Assembly (NCBI GenBank): GCA_964605095.1
Contig: CAZSBS010000025.1
Coordinates: 1 to 27,526, forward strand
Length of the DNA: 27,526 nt
Direction: 5' to 3'
Source of the DNA: JAUWQU01 sp964605095
GTDB taxonomy: Bacteria; Planctomycetota; Phycisphaerae; SM23-33
The notes beneath the pieces were generated by a model that was not told the DNA's origin, ran no database searches, and worked only from the letters and a program-made list of their open reading frames with translations. The translations under genes were made by a program, and so were the position numbers. Of this stretch, positions 7,019-14,940 are shown in pieces (the first letter of the stretch is position 1; each line of letters begins with the position of its first letter).

Positions 7019-8194
7019 TCAGTGCCAGACAGCCATGAACTTGCCCAGTGACAGTCCGCGGCGCAAACGTGCGATGCCGTCGCGGTCGACGGTCATTCGC
7101 GGGATGGTCCAGTTTGCCGTTTTGATGGCCACGTGGCCTTTTCCGGCACCGAGGGAATGGGTCAGTTCGAGAGCCTCGCTGACGAGTGCCTCGCGGTGGC
7201 GGCGGGAGTAGTGTGCAATAAGCCGCTGGTTGGTGATCAGCACGCCGGCCATGCCATCCTCGGTTCTTGCGTAGTCGCGGTCCGGCGTGTAGGAGAGGAA
7301 CTGCTCATCCTGGCGTGCCTGGAACCATTGCTGGATGCGGTGCTGGACGACCTCGGCGAGGTTGTCCCAGGGCTTTTCGACGACTTGGTCGACGCGGTCT
7401 TTGACCAGTTGGTAGCCCTCGACGCCATTGCCGAGCGCGGAATCGATGAAGCCCAGCGCGCATCGGGGCCTGTGAATGAGCAGCCGGCATAAGCCTCCGC
7501 CGGTCTCGCGGTTGACCTGGATCTGCCCGGAGACCTGCCCGGTGCCGCTGCACATGTCGCAGAGCCAGTAGGGCATCGGCAGGTTGCCGGGCGGCGGGAC
7601 ATTCGGCACGGGCGGCAGGCGGTCGAGCACCTGCTGGTTGGTCAGGCCATGGACTTCCTCGTTGCTCAGGACGAGTTCGCCGGCCTTGTGTTCGGCCTCC
7701 AGGGACATGCTGTCTATCAACTGCGGCGCGAAGATGACCGCGCGCGCCCGCAGGTGCATTCTCGCGTCACAGCGGAGGCACTGGCGCGGGAAGGCGGCGC
7801 GGAATTCGGGCTGGTGCAGCAGGTTCGTCGCGAATTCGATCAGCGTACCCTTCCCGTCGACCTTGACGATGCGGGCGTCCGACCTGGGGCCGGCACTTGC
7901 GGGGGCCTCGACCGGCGAATCGGGCGCTGCTGCCGGAGGCGGCGTTGCCGACAGCAGGTCCTCCCCGGAGATGTTCATGTCCATGCCCAGGCCTTCCTCC
8001 GGCGGCGCGTCGTCACCAGGGTCGTCCTCACCTGTCAGCCATGAAGCGACGACGTCCTCGACGGGCTTTGGCGCCGGGGGAACTATCGGGAATTTCTCCT
8101 TGCAGCGCCCGCACCTCACGTTCGCCCTGCCTGCCTGCTCTGGAACTGCAAGCTTCGCTCCACAGTGCGGGCAGATCACAATGATAGAATTCAT
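7019..8194 (-). CDS. MJ0042-type zinc-ribbon protein
   Basis: 391 aa. The N-terminus is a zinc ribbon of the MJ0042 type: Cys8-PH-Cys11, then AGRANVRCGRC (Cys28, Cys31), a small metal-binding module common at the start of planctomycete proteins. An acidic, Pro-rich linker (about 40-105) follows. A conserved-looking globular region then contains two more Cys pairs (CLRCDAR and CDMCSGTG), the second resembling half of a DnaJ-like zinc finger. The C-terminus (GVLITNQRLIAHYSRRHREA onward) resembles a PH-like or bPH-type segment, but this is weak. There is no signal peptide, so it is probably cytoplasmic. The start is supported by GAGG 8 nt upstream and a promoter candidate at 8319-8347. The precise function is unknown. 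Confidence 0.65.
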   Translation of the reverse strand: MNSIIVICPHCGAKLAVPEQAGRANVRCGRCKEKFPIVPPAPKPVEDVVASWLTGEDDPGDDAPPEEGLGMDMNISGEDLLSATPPPAAAPDSPVEAPASAGPRSDARIVKVDGKGTLIEFATNLLHQPEFRAAFPRQCLRCDARMHLRARAVIFAPQLIDSMSLEAEHKAGELVLSNEEVHGLTNQQVLDRLPPVPNVPPPGNLPMPYWLCDMCSGTGQVSGQIQVNRETGGGLCRLLIHRPRCALGFIDSALGNGVEGYQLVKDRVDQVVEKPWDNLAEVVQHRIQQWFQARQDEQFLSYTPDRDYARTEDGMAGVLITNQRLIAHYSRRHREALVSEALELTHSLGAGKGHVAIKTANWTIPRMTVDRDGIARLRRGLSLGKFMAVWH

Positions 8195-8318
8195 TGGCGG
8201 ACCTCACTCGTTAGCCTAGACATGCGCCGTCGGTTCAACCGCCGGCCTCAAACGCAGCCCCAAACGCGAAATGACAGAGAACCGGGGCTGCGGCACCAGA
8301 TTCTTAACCTTGACCTTC

Positions 8319-8347
8319 ATTATATTTGATGTCGGACTGCGACGCAA
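8319..8347 (-). promoter_or_regulatory. Candidate sigma70-type promoter for the zinc-ribbon protein gene
   Basis: TTGCGT (8342-8347) and a perfect TATAAT (8319-8324) are separated by 17 bp on the minus strand, about 125 nt ahead of the ATG at 8194. Confidence 0.55.
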
Positions 8348-8458
8348 CATCCCTTTGCATACAATCAAACAAACACCGGGCAGTCGCTTGCGGACCGGCC
8401 ATTACTGGTTCGCCCGCGAATTGTTCGTGCCCTGCGCTCGACGGAAAGCGCAAATGCC

Positions 8459-8486
8459 TTGATCTGGCTGGCCGGAGGCCTATCAT
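8459..8486 (+). promoter_or_regulatory. Candidate sigma70-type promoter for the 224-aa protein gene
   Basis: TTGATC (8459-8464) and TATCAT (8481-8486) are separated by 16 bp and would start a transcript near 8493, 17 nt before the ATG at 8510. Together with the promoter at 8319-8347 it makes 8195-8509 a divergent promoter region; nothing else was seen there. Confidence 0.5.
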
Positions 8487-8509
8487 GCTTGGTTCCTTCA
8501 GGAGCTAAC

Positions 8510-9184
8510 ATGGCCAGTTTCAAGCTGAACGTCGCACAAGTTAAAGGTTGCCCCGCCCCGGCCCAACTGGCCGAGGCAATGGCTCAATACGGCCTGCCGG
8601 AAGATGACGAGTTCGGCGTGCTGAATCACTCTGCCACCGGCGAGGCTGTCTTCGGCACGATCATCCGCAAGACACAGCAGTCCGTGCAACAACTGGACCA
8701 CGAGGCGCGGGAGGTCACCAGCGCGCCCGTCGAGAGGGTCCAGGTCTACCCGTTCGGCATCCGCCCAAAGACCGGTGTGCTCGAGCTGTACGCCGGCTCG
8801 GCCGCCATGTTCGAGCAGATGGGATTCTTCCTGGGAAGCTGCCTGGCCCTGCCGGTGGTCGTCGAGCCAATCGAGATCGACGTGGCATCGGCGCTTGAAA
8901 AGCTGGCGGCCTCAACCGAGAAGTTCCAGCTCAAGAGCGTTCGAGTCGGCGATTTCGCCTACAACTCGTACATGGCCGGGCCGTACTCGCCGAAGTTCCT
9001 CGACAGCGAGCACGGCAAAGACTTCATGGAAGCCAACATCGAGAGCGTCACGGCCGCCAGCGTGAAGTTCGCCTGCCCGATGGGGCGGGCAACGGCGCGG
9101 ATAACCCCCAACGCGTGCTTTGGCTTCTCCTGCCACGAGGAAGACCGCCCCGTGGTGATGAGCATCCTGCGGAAACTGCTGTGA
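8510..9184 (+). CDS. Conserved-looking protein of unknown function, 224 aa
   Basis: I do not recognise this protein. It starts at ATG 8510 with GGAGC 5 nt upstream. It has no signal peptide or membrane helix and looks like a soluble alpha/beta protein. Visible blocks are VERVQVYPFGIRPKTGVLELYAGS, split here as VERVQVYPFGI and KTGVLELYAGS, an acidic helix (ASALEKLAASTEKF), and a C-terminal stretch with two Cys (KFACPMGRATARITPN, ACFGFSCHEED). Codon use and G+C match the neighbours, so it is probably a native gene. It converges with the HAD lipoprotein gene across a repeat-containing gap. Confidence 0.7.
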   Translation: MASFKLNVAQVKGCPAPAQLAEAMAQYGLPEDDEFGVLNHSATGEAVFGTIIRKTQQSVQQLDHEAREVTSAPVERVQVYPFGIRPKTGVLELYAGSAAMFEQMGFFLGSCLALPVVVEPIEIDVASALEKLAASTEKFQLKSVRVGDFAYNSYMAGPYSPKFLDSEHGKDFMEANIESVTAASVKFACPMGRATARITPNACFGFSCHEEDRPVVMSILRKLL

Positions 9185-9230
9185 AGCAGGTAGTAAGAAG
9201 TAAGAAGTAAGAAGTAGGAAGCAGGAAAAG
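9184..9230. repeat. Short tandem repeat with 7-nt period (GAAGTAA)
   Basis: Directly after the stop of the 224-aa protein there are GAAGCAG, TAGTAA, then GAAGTAA, GAAGTAA, GAAGTAG and GAAGCAG units in head-to-tail order. It is A+G-rich and non-coding, and lies in the gap between two convergent genes. Confidence 0.7.
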
Positions 9231-9240
9231 GATAGGTCGT

Positions 9241-9269
9241 ATAGGTCCCATGAGACTTATAGGACCTAT
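9241..9269. terminator. Inverted repeat ATAGGTCC/GGACCTAT between convergent genes
   Basis: ATAGGTCC (9241-9248) pairs perfectly with GGACCTAT (9262-9269) across a 13-nt loop. It overlaps the stop codon of the minus-strand HAD lipoprotein gene and follows the plus-strand gene by 56 nt. There is no clear T-run, so terminator function is only suggested by position. A partial further copy, ATAGGTC, lies just upstream at 9232-9238. Confidence 0.4.
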
Positions 9270-10426
9270 GATCCAGTCCTCTGGGCCTCGATTCTCGCCG
9301 CTCGTGCTTCCAGTTGGCGGGCGAAGTTCTCCGGCGGGAACTGCTTGCCGCTGAAGAATCCCTGCTCGATCTGGCGCCAGTTGCCGACAACCTGGAGCCT
9401 GTCCTGGCCCCGCAGGGCGCGGATTTCGGCGGCCAGGATCCGCATGTCCCTCGGGTTTTCCTTGTAGGCGGGGATCAGGTAGGCGGACATGCCGTTATCG
9501 ACGTACGCCTGGGCGTCGGACAGCTTGTCGCCGATGCCGATGGCCACGCCGGGGAAGCCCCGGCGCAGCGCCGCCAGCCTGGCCGACTTGAACTTGCCGC
9601 CCTCCAGCAAGTCCTTCATCTCGCTTACAAGCAGCGGCCCGCTCGGATAGCCGTTGTCCGCCAGCCAGCTCTTGGACTTGCGGGCCAGCAGGTCCGGGCG
9701 GTGCGTCAGGTAGACGATTCCGTATCGCTTGGCGACGCGGCCTAGCACTTCGACCGAGTCAGCCATGGGTTTGCCGCCGCCGACCATCACGCGGAAGAAG
9801 CTGCTGTCGACGATGGTGTGGTCGAGGTCGACGACGACCTGGGGCGTCTTTTTGTCCCTCGCGGCCACAAGGAGCGGCGCCTTGACACCCAGCATGTCGC
9901 GAAAGTTTTCGTTCGGCACGGCGACGATGCTGGCCTGAAAGCTGTAGTTGCCGGCATTGGGGGGTGTCCACCGCATCGCGGCTACGCCGTTGGCGTCGGT
10001 GGTGATTCTCCCTGCCACCCAGTCGCCGCGGGTGAAAGCGACGGTCGCGCCGGCGATGGGCTTGAGGCCGCCGGCGCTGCGCAGATGCGCGAGGAGGTCG
10101 ACTGGCTGCCTGGGATATGCCAGCGTGTCCAGCGTGTAGAACACGGCCCCGTTTTCGGCGTTGACGACCACCTCGCCGGCGGCCCGCCGGTTGGCCTCGG
10201 CCAATCCGCCGCCGGTATCTTTCGCCGCCGGAGTTGGCGAGGCGGGGCTGACGACCGCGGGCGCGCTTGGCGAGGCAGGCGGCGGCGCGGCCCTGTCAGC
10301 GGGGCTTGTGCCAGGATTGGCGCCACTGGCCCACTTGCCGGTGCTCCAATCGAACGTCGCGCATCCGCCGGCAACGAGCATCGCCGCCGGCAGGATCATC
10401 GGTATCAGGATACGAAGCATTTTCAC
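9266..10426 (-). CDS. Lipoprotein with an Ig-like domain and a HAD-superfamily phosphatase-like domain
   Basis: 386 aa. The signal peptide ends in the lipobox VAGGC (Cys22). A Pro/Ala/Ser-rich linker runs to about residue 80. Residues about 85-190 look like an immunoglobulin-like beta domain (GATVAFTRGDWVAGRITTDA, AAMRWTPPNAGNYSFQA). Residues about 195-330 are a HAD domain: motif I VVVDLDHTIVD (Asp200, Asp202), motif II YLTHRPD (Thr241), Lys278 or Lys280 as motif III, and motif IV GIGDKLSDAQAY (Asp300). All catalytic positions are present, so a Mg-dependent phosphatase outside the cytoplasm is plausible. The layout is closest to lipin/LNS2-like or App1-like phosphatidate phosphatases, but the substrate is unknown. 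GTG at 10426 has GGGAGAA at 8-nt spacing; ATG at 10420 is the alternative. Confidence 0.75.
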   Translation of the reverse strand: MKMLRILIPMILPAAMLVAGGCATFDWSTGKWASGANPGTSPADRAAPPPASPSAPAVVSPASPTPAAKDTGGGLAEANRRAAGEVVVNAENGAVFYTLDTLAYPRQPVDLLAHLRSAGGLKPIAGATVAFTRGDWVAGRITTDANGVAAMRWTPPNAGNYSFQASIVAVPNENFRDMLGVKAPLLVAARDKKTPQVVVDLDHTIVDSSFFRVMVGGGKPMADSVEVLGRVAKRYGIVYLTHRPDLLARKSKSWLADNGYPSGPLLVSEMKDLLEGGKFKSARLAALRRGFPGVAIGIGDKLSDAQAYVDNGMSAYLIPAYKENPRDMRILAAEIRALRGQDRLQVVGNWRQIEQGFFSGKQFPPENFARQLEARAARIEAQRTGS

Positions 10427-10456
10427 GGCCTGGTTCTCCCGCGAGTGAACGACGAC

Positions 10457-10486
10457 ATTCTAAGCTCGTCGGGCGGGGATTGCCAA
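10457..10486 (-). promoter_or_regulatory. Candidate promoter for the HAD lipoprotein gene
   Basis: TTGGCA (10481-10486) and TAGAAT (10457-10462) are separated by 18 bp on the minus strand, 31 nt ahead of the start codon. The 86-bp gap after the PilX-like gene otherwise holds nothing notable. Confidence 0.45.
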
Positions 10487-10512
10487 GGCTCGATGTCAGT
10501 TCGATTCGGCTG

Positions 10513-11907
10513 TCAATTGGAGGAGACGTACTCGGCGTAGCTTTGGGGGTTGATGACCAGGGTAAGGCTCGTGACGAAGCCCGGCGGGGTGCTGGGCGTG
10601 CCGTCTCGGTCGATGATGACCGAACTGTTGCCCGTCAGCTTGAACCTCGAATCACTGTAGTTGATGATTCCGCCGCGAATGGTTCCGCCCGCGTTGCCCG
10701 TGAAGGTGAAGCTGTCGGCCGCCATGCAGCCGCTGACGGTGCCGAAGTTGCCGGTGAAGCTGAGCCCGAAGCCAGGGGCCAGGATGAACGCGCCGGGCAT
10801 TGTCCGCAGCGTGTGGAACTCGGGCGTGTCCGGCAGTGTCTCGACGCCACTGACCGCGACGTTGCCCGTGAACTTGACGGTGTTGTCCGTGTAGACGTTG
10901 TCGCCGGCGTCCTCGGTCACGATCACGCCCGTGAACGTCGTGTTGCCGGAAAAGTGAACATTGTTGGGCGCCTCGATGAAGATGACGCCCTTGAGAGTGA
11001 TGTTGCCCGAGAACGTCTTGTTTGTGCCGGCCTTGATGCGGATGTTGGTGAAGGTCTTGTTGCCTGAGGTGCTCGTGCTGGAATCGACGATGTTGGTGGC
11101 GAACGGCTCGAAGACCGTTGGATCGACCTCCGGAAACTCCCCGACACCCATGCCCAGGTGGATGTGCTCGTTGATCGCCGGGTTGCTGGAACTGACGCCG
11201 CCAATGCTCACGTTGCCCGACATCGACACGGTCGAGCTGGGGCTGGTCGTGTAGATGTCGCCCTGGAGACTGACATTGCCCGTGAGGTCGAATGCCTCGG
11301 TCTCGTCGGTGGCTGAGAGAATCCTGGCCTCCAGGGCATTGTTCTTGCCCTTGACTGAGGCGTTGCCCGTAAGCTCCACCGGGCTGCGCGAGGCGATGCC
11401 GAAATCGAAGACAGGGCTGTCTCCGTTGATCGCGTCCAGGTCCATTCCCACCACTCGGCGGACGGGGCCGCAGAACCCGGTGACCCGCAGGGCTATCTTG
11501 TCTTCGGCCTCCAGCGAGAGCGTGGCGGTGAATGTCTGCTCGTCGTTGCCGAAATTGATCGCAGGGGTGATGATGACTGTGCCGTTGTACGCGACGTTGC
11601 CGCCCCCAAGCGTACCGGTGCCGTTTAGCTTGGCCCCAAGGGCGGCGGCAAGGTTGTCCAGCAGGGCCTGGCCCGACGAACCGGCTGCGACATTCACGTG
11701 CTGCAACTGGTACGCCATGAATCTCATGCCGCTCTCTGCCGAAAGCTGTGCCCCGTTGACCTTGCAGAGGCTGTCGGCCTGGGCGAGGCCCAATGCCGAG
11801 GAGTTGACCCAGGTGACCGCCAGCGTGGCACACAGGAGCAACATCAGAAGGGCCATGCAGACCGCAAAGCCCGATCGGCGATGCCCGCTACATGCCCTCG
11901 TGCTCAT
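10513..11907 (-). CDS. PilX-like surface protein with repeated T-G-N turns (paralogue A)
   Basis: 464 aa. The N-terminus (RRSGFAVCMALLMLLLCATL) is a basic stretch and one long hydrophobic helix like those of PilX-type minor pilins and pseudopilins. There is no Glu at position +5 after the putative Gly-Phe cleavage point. Residues about 40-170 are a mixed domain (GQALLDNLAAALGAKL, FDFGIASRSPVEL). From about 165 to the end the protein is a series of short beta segments with a recurring [TS]-G-N turn: LTGNAS, LTGNVS, MSGNVS, FSGNIT, FSGNTT, FTGNVA, FTGNFG, FTGNAG and LTGNSS. This suggests a beta-solenoid with stacked Asn. The ATG at 11907 has GGAGAAGG upstream; the frame is open to 12132 without supporting signals. 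It is divergent from, and clearly related to, the gene at 12178. A pilus-associated or adhesive role is inference. Confidence 0.72.
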   Translation of the reverse strand: MSTRACSGHRRSGFAVCMALLMLLLCATLAVTWVNSSALGLAQADSLCKVNGAQLSAESGMRFMAYQLQHVNVAAGSSGQALLDNLAAALGAKLNGTGTLGGGNVAYNGTVIITPAINFGNDEQTFTATLSLEAEDKIALRVTGFCGPVRRVVGMDLDAINGDSPVFDFGIASRSPVELTGNASVKGKNNALEARILSATDETEAFDLTGNVSLQGDIYTTSPSSTVSMSGNVSIGGVSSSNPAINEHIHLGMGVGEFPEVDPTVFEPFATNIVDSSTSTSGNKTFTNIRIKAGTNKTFSGNITLKGVIFIEAPNNVHFSGNTTFTGVIVTEDAGDNVYTDNTVKFTGNVAVSGVETLPDTPEFHTLRTMPGAFILAPGFGLSFTGNFGTVSGCMAADSFTFTGNAGGTIRGGIINYSDSRFKLTGNSSVIIDRDGTPSTPPGFVTSLTLVINPQSYAEYVSSN

Positions 11908-12011
11908 GGCGTCACCTTCTCCAGCCCGCAACTGCCACAGTCGCCGCGGACGTTTGCCTGGATCGGCACACGATTCCAGACGCCGCGCAATCCTGAGTGT
12001 GGACTTCCGAG

Positions 12012-12044
12012 GGTAAACATAAGTTACCGACCGCCTCCGGGCAA
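12012..12044 (-). promoter_or_regulatory. Candidate promoter with overlapping palindrome in the divergent PilX-like intergenic region
   Basis: On the minus strand, TTGCCC (12039-12044) and TATGTT (12016-12021) are separated by 17 bp, pointing to the gene starting at 11907. An inverted repeat GGTAA/TTACC (12012-12016 and 12024-12028) covers the -10 box, a typical repressor position. No strong plus-strand promoter was found; TTCGCC-N18-TATTCT just downstream is a weak option for the gene at 12178. Confidence 0.35.
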
Positions 12045-12177
12045 ACCCCGCAGCGTGCGCTGTCCGAACCGCCAACCATTCGCCTGCGGACAATCCGAAT
12101 CTTATTCTGCCTATGAGGAACTGGTCCGGCAACGCGGCCTATTGAACGTGGGCGCCTGCCGGTCCCCGGAGGACTCG

Positions 12178-13536
12178 ATGATGGCTCCCAAGCGAACTCG
12201 ACATGACGCAAGAGGGGGGGCCTTGATTATTGTGCTGCTATTGCTGCCCATCCTGGCCTCGTTAAGCGTGGCCCTCATCAGCAGTTCATCCATGAATCTG
12301 GCCCAATCCTCCAATCTGGCGTCAATGACTGAAGCCCGCCTGGCTGGCGAGGGCGGCGTGTCGTTTCTCCTCTACGAGGTGTCGCGGTGCGGCGTATCGG
12401 GATCGCTGCGAGGCCAGGCTCTACTGAACTCACTGGCTGCCAAACTGGGCGCCATTCTGACGGTCAGCTACAACACTGAAAAAACCGCCATCACGATCCC
12501 CGACATCAGCCTCGGAGATGGCAAGAGGAGTTTCGGCGGCCTGATCACTCTTTCGGATCCCGAGACACTTCATCTGGTGGTGACCGGCAAGTACGCCGCG
12601 GGCGCGGGGGCCTCGGCCAGGATTGTGCAGCGGGAGCTGGCGATAGACCTTCACCCCACTTGGGACCCGGCGCTCGGTTTTGGCATCTGCTCCAAAGGGC
12701 CGGTCGAGTTGGGGATGAACACAGACCTTTCCGGCGTCACCGAACCTTCCGACGGGTCGATTTACTCGGCGGCGATAGGAACCCTTGCGGCCCCGGCGGT
12801 GAGTTGCGGCAGCGGCCACATTTCCGGCGACGTCAGCCTCAGCCCCCCCAACACCATGGCCTCGCTGGATATAAGCGGCACGGCGATCGACGGCACGATC
12901 CGCGTCGATGCGCCGCCTGTGAGCATGCCGACGATCGACCGCACGCCGTACAAGAGCCTGGCCACGACCGTCATGAGCTCGGCCAGCCCTCCTGCCGGGA
13001 CCTATAAGAACATCCGGATTCCGGCCAACACGAACCCCACGTTCGACGGCAGCGTGTCCATCCAGGGCGTCATGTACGTGCAGTCGCCCAACAAGATCTA
13101 CTTCAATAACAACTGCACCTTCACAGGTGTGATGGTTGCCGACGACCCGCCGGCGGGATCGCCAGATGCCGACAACTACATCTACTTCAAGAACAACATG
13201 ACGTTCAGCGGGGTGGAGCAGTTGCCGGCCACGTCGGAGTTTGCCAACGTGCGAAAACTGCCCGGGTCATCGATCCTTTGCCCGGGTTTCACGATGGAGT
13301 TCAAGAACAACCTGAACTCTGTGGCGGGCATCATGGCCTTGAAGGCATTGATCGCGAAGAACAACGTCGACTCGACCATCTATGGCAGCGTACTCATTTA
13401 CGGCCCTGCCGGCCTGGACTTCAAGAACAACTCCGATCTCAATATCCAGTTGTCTGGTTCGGCCCCGCCGGCGGGCTTCAACGGCTACGGGCTGGCAGGG
13501 CTGATGCCAGACCCGGCCACGTACGTGGAGAAGTGA
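12178..13536 (+). CDS. PilX-like surface protein with repeated N-N turns (paralogue B)
   Basis: 452 aa, paralogous to the divergent gene at 10513-11907. Shared landmarks in the same order are a basic N-terminus plus one hydrophobic helix (ALIIVLLLLPILASLSVALI), GQALLNSLAAKLGAIL, LGFGICSKGPVEL, TYKNIRIPANTNPTF, QGVMYVQSPNKIYF, TFTGVMVADD, FSGVEQLPATSEF, LPGSSILCPGF and a C-terminal PATYVEK. Where paralogue A has T-G-N turns this one mostly has N-N turns (FNNNCT, FKNNMT, FKNNLN, AKNNVD, FKNNSD). It too is likely a membrane-anchored or pilus-tip beta-solenoid. GGAGG at 12168-12172 fits ATG 12181 (8 nt) slightly better than ATG 12178 (5 nt). tgt follows after about 100 bp. Confidence 0.72.
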   Translation: MMAPKRTRHDARGGALIIVLLLLPILASLSVALISSSSMNLAQSSNLASMTEARLAGEGGVSFLLYEVSRCGVSGSLRGQALLNSLAAKLGAILTVSYNTEKTAITIPDISLGDGKRSFGGLITLSDPETLHLVVTGKYAAGAGASARIVQRELAIDLHPTWDPALGFGICSKGPVELGMNTDLSGVTEPSDGSIYSAAIGTLAAPAVSCGSGHISGDVSLSPPNTMASLDISGTAIDGTIRVDAPPVSMPTIDRTPYKSLATTVMSSASPPAGTYKNIRIPANTNPTFDGSVSIQGVMYVQSPNKIYFNNNCTFTGVMVADDPPAGSPDADNYIYFKNNMTFSGVEQLPATSEFANVRKLPGSSILCPGFTMEFKNNLNSVAGIMALKALIAKNNVDSTIYGSVLIYGPAGLDFKNNSDLNIQLSGSAPPAGFNGYGLAGLMPDPATYVEK

Positions 13537-13568
13537 GCCGGGCGTTCTCTTAGTCCGAAGGTCGCAGT

Positions 13569-13584
13569 GCACAGTCGGCTGTGC
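13569..13584 (+). terminator. Weak terminator-like hairpin before tgt
   Basis: GCACAG-TCGG-CTGTGC forms a 6-bp stem with a 4-nt loop, 32 nt after the PilX-like gene stop. A TTTT run comes only about 10 nt later, so termination would be partial at best. Confidence 0.3.
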
Positions 13585-13637
13585 GAGGGCGGGTTTTGCT
13601 TTGGGCCGGGGGTTGCCCGGCGAGTATGCTCTGCGGG

Positions 13638-14825
13638 ATGTTCGGCTACCAGTGTATCGCGACTGACGGCAAGGCCCGGCTGGGCCGGTTGCAAACACCC
13701 CACGGCGAGGTGGAAACGCCCGTGTTCATGCCTGTCGGCACCGCCGGCAGCGTCAAGGGCGTCACGCCCGACCAGCTCATCGCGGCCGGGGCGGGGATGA
13801 TCCTCGGCAACACGTACCATCTGATGCTCCGCCCGGGGGCCGAGACCGTCGCCCGGCTCGGCGGGCTGCATCGCGTGATGGCGTGGGAGGCGCCCCTGCT
13901 TACCGACAGCGGCGGATACCAGGTTTTCTCGCTGGCCCACATGCGGAAGCTCTCAGCCGAGGGCGTGACGTTCCAATCGCACATCGACGGCTCGGCCGTG
14001 GAGCTAACGCCCGCCAAGGCCGTGTACGTGCAGCGGCTGCTGGGCGCGGATGTAATCATGCAGCTTGACGAATGCCCGCCAGGCCAAGCCGACCACGACG
14101 CGGTTGCCGCCGCCGTCGAGCGGTCCGCCCGCTGGGCAAGGCTCTGCCGCGACGCCTGGCGGGAGCCGCTAACGGGGGCCTTCCAGGCCCTCCCGTGCCA
14201 TAGCACCCAGGGCAAGTACCAGGCACTGTTCGGCATCCAGCAGGGCGGGGTGCATGCGGACCTTCGCGCCGCCAGCGCCGCGGCGCTGGTCGAACTGGAC
14301 CTGCCCGGCTACGCCGTCGGCGGAGTCAGCGTCGGCGAGGGCCACGAGGCGTTGTGCGATGTGCTCGACGCGATCGACGACCAGTTGCCCCGCAACCGCC
14401 CGCGCTACCTCATGGGCGTCGGCGAGCCGCGCGACATCATCGCCGCCGTGATCCGCGGCATCGACATGTTCGACTGCGTCCTGCCTACCCGCAACGCCCG
14501 AAACGCCCAGGCGTTTACCTGGCAAGGCCGGCTTAGGCTGCGAAACGCCCGCCACGCCGAGGACGCCGCACCGGTGGACGAGATGTGCGGCTGCTACACC
14601 TGCCGCAATTACAGCCGGGGCACGCTGAGGCACCTCTTCATGGCCAAGGAAATGCTTGGCCCCACGCTGGTGACCATTCACAACCTCCATTTTTTCAGCA
14701 CGTTCATGACGGCCATCCGCAAGGCCATCGCGGCCGGGACACTCAAGGCCAGCGCCAACGCCTGGCTGGCAGCGATCTATGAGGGAGGTGATGATGAGGG
14801 AGAGAAGGAATCTGAGGTCCTCTAG
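13638..14825 (+). CDS. tgt: tRNA-guanine(34) transglycosylase
   Basis: 395 aa. Bacterial TGT swaps guanine for preQ1 at position 34 of GUN-anticodon tRNAs in queuosine synthesis. Diagnostic features are all present. FMPVGTAGSVKGVTP lies near the N-terminus, and LLTDSGGYQVFS carries the general acid/base Asp90. FGIQQGG and GYAVGGVSVGE bind the substrate base. RGIDMFDCVLPTRNAR carries the nucleophile Asp279. The zinc site is CGCYTC (Cys317, Cys319, Cys322) with His348 in TIHNL. ATG 13638 gives the usual N-terminus; ATG 13626 is in frame and also possible, and neither has a strong ribosome-binding site. The tail GGDDEGEKESEVL is a short acidic extension. No other queuosine genes are in the window. 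Confidence 0.95.
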   Translation: MFGYQCIATDGKARLGRLQTPHGEVETPVFMPVGTAGSVKGVTPDQLIAAGAGMILGNTYHLMLRPGAETVARLGGLHRVMAWEAPLLTDSGGYQVFSLAHMRKLSAEGVTFQSHIDGSAVELTPAKAVYVQRLLGADVIMQLDECPPGQADHDAVAAAVERSARWARLCRDAWREPLTGAFQALPCHSTQGKYQALFGIQQGGVHADLRAASAAALVELDLPGYAVGGVSVGEGHEALCDVLDAIDDQLPRNRPRYLMGVGEPRDIIAAVIRGIDMFDCVLPTRNARNAQAFTWQGRLRLRNARHAEDAAPVDEMCGCYTCRNYSRGTLRHLFMAKEMLGPTLVTIHNLHFFSTFMTAIRKAIAAGTLKASANAWLAAIYEGGDDEGEKESEVL

Positions 14826-14940
14826 CTTCTTGGCTCTTGCGATGCGCCGCCGGTCGGGTACGATCTCCCTCCAGCGGCCCAGCCCTTGCCGGCAGGGTCC
14901 GCATTTCCGAGACTCTCTAGAGGAAAGGACGTGAACGGCA

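Noticed and set aside
12039..12060. GGGCAAACC string resembling a c-di-GMP (GEMM) riboswitch ahead of the pilus-like genes
   Set aside because: The second conserved half (GACGCAAAGCC) and the paired stems are missing on both strands.
11908..12132. 75-residue N-terminal extension of PilX-like paralogue A
   Set aside because: It is Arg-rich, lies ahead of the hydrophobic helix, and the ATG at 11907 has a good ribosome-binding site. The extension would also cover the divergent promoter region.
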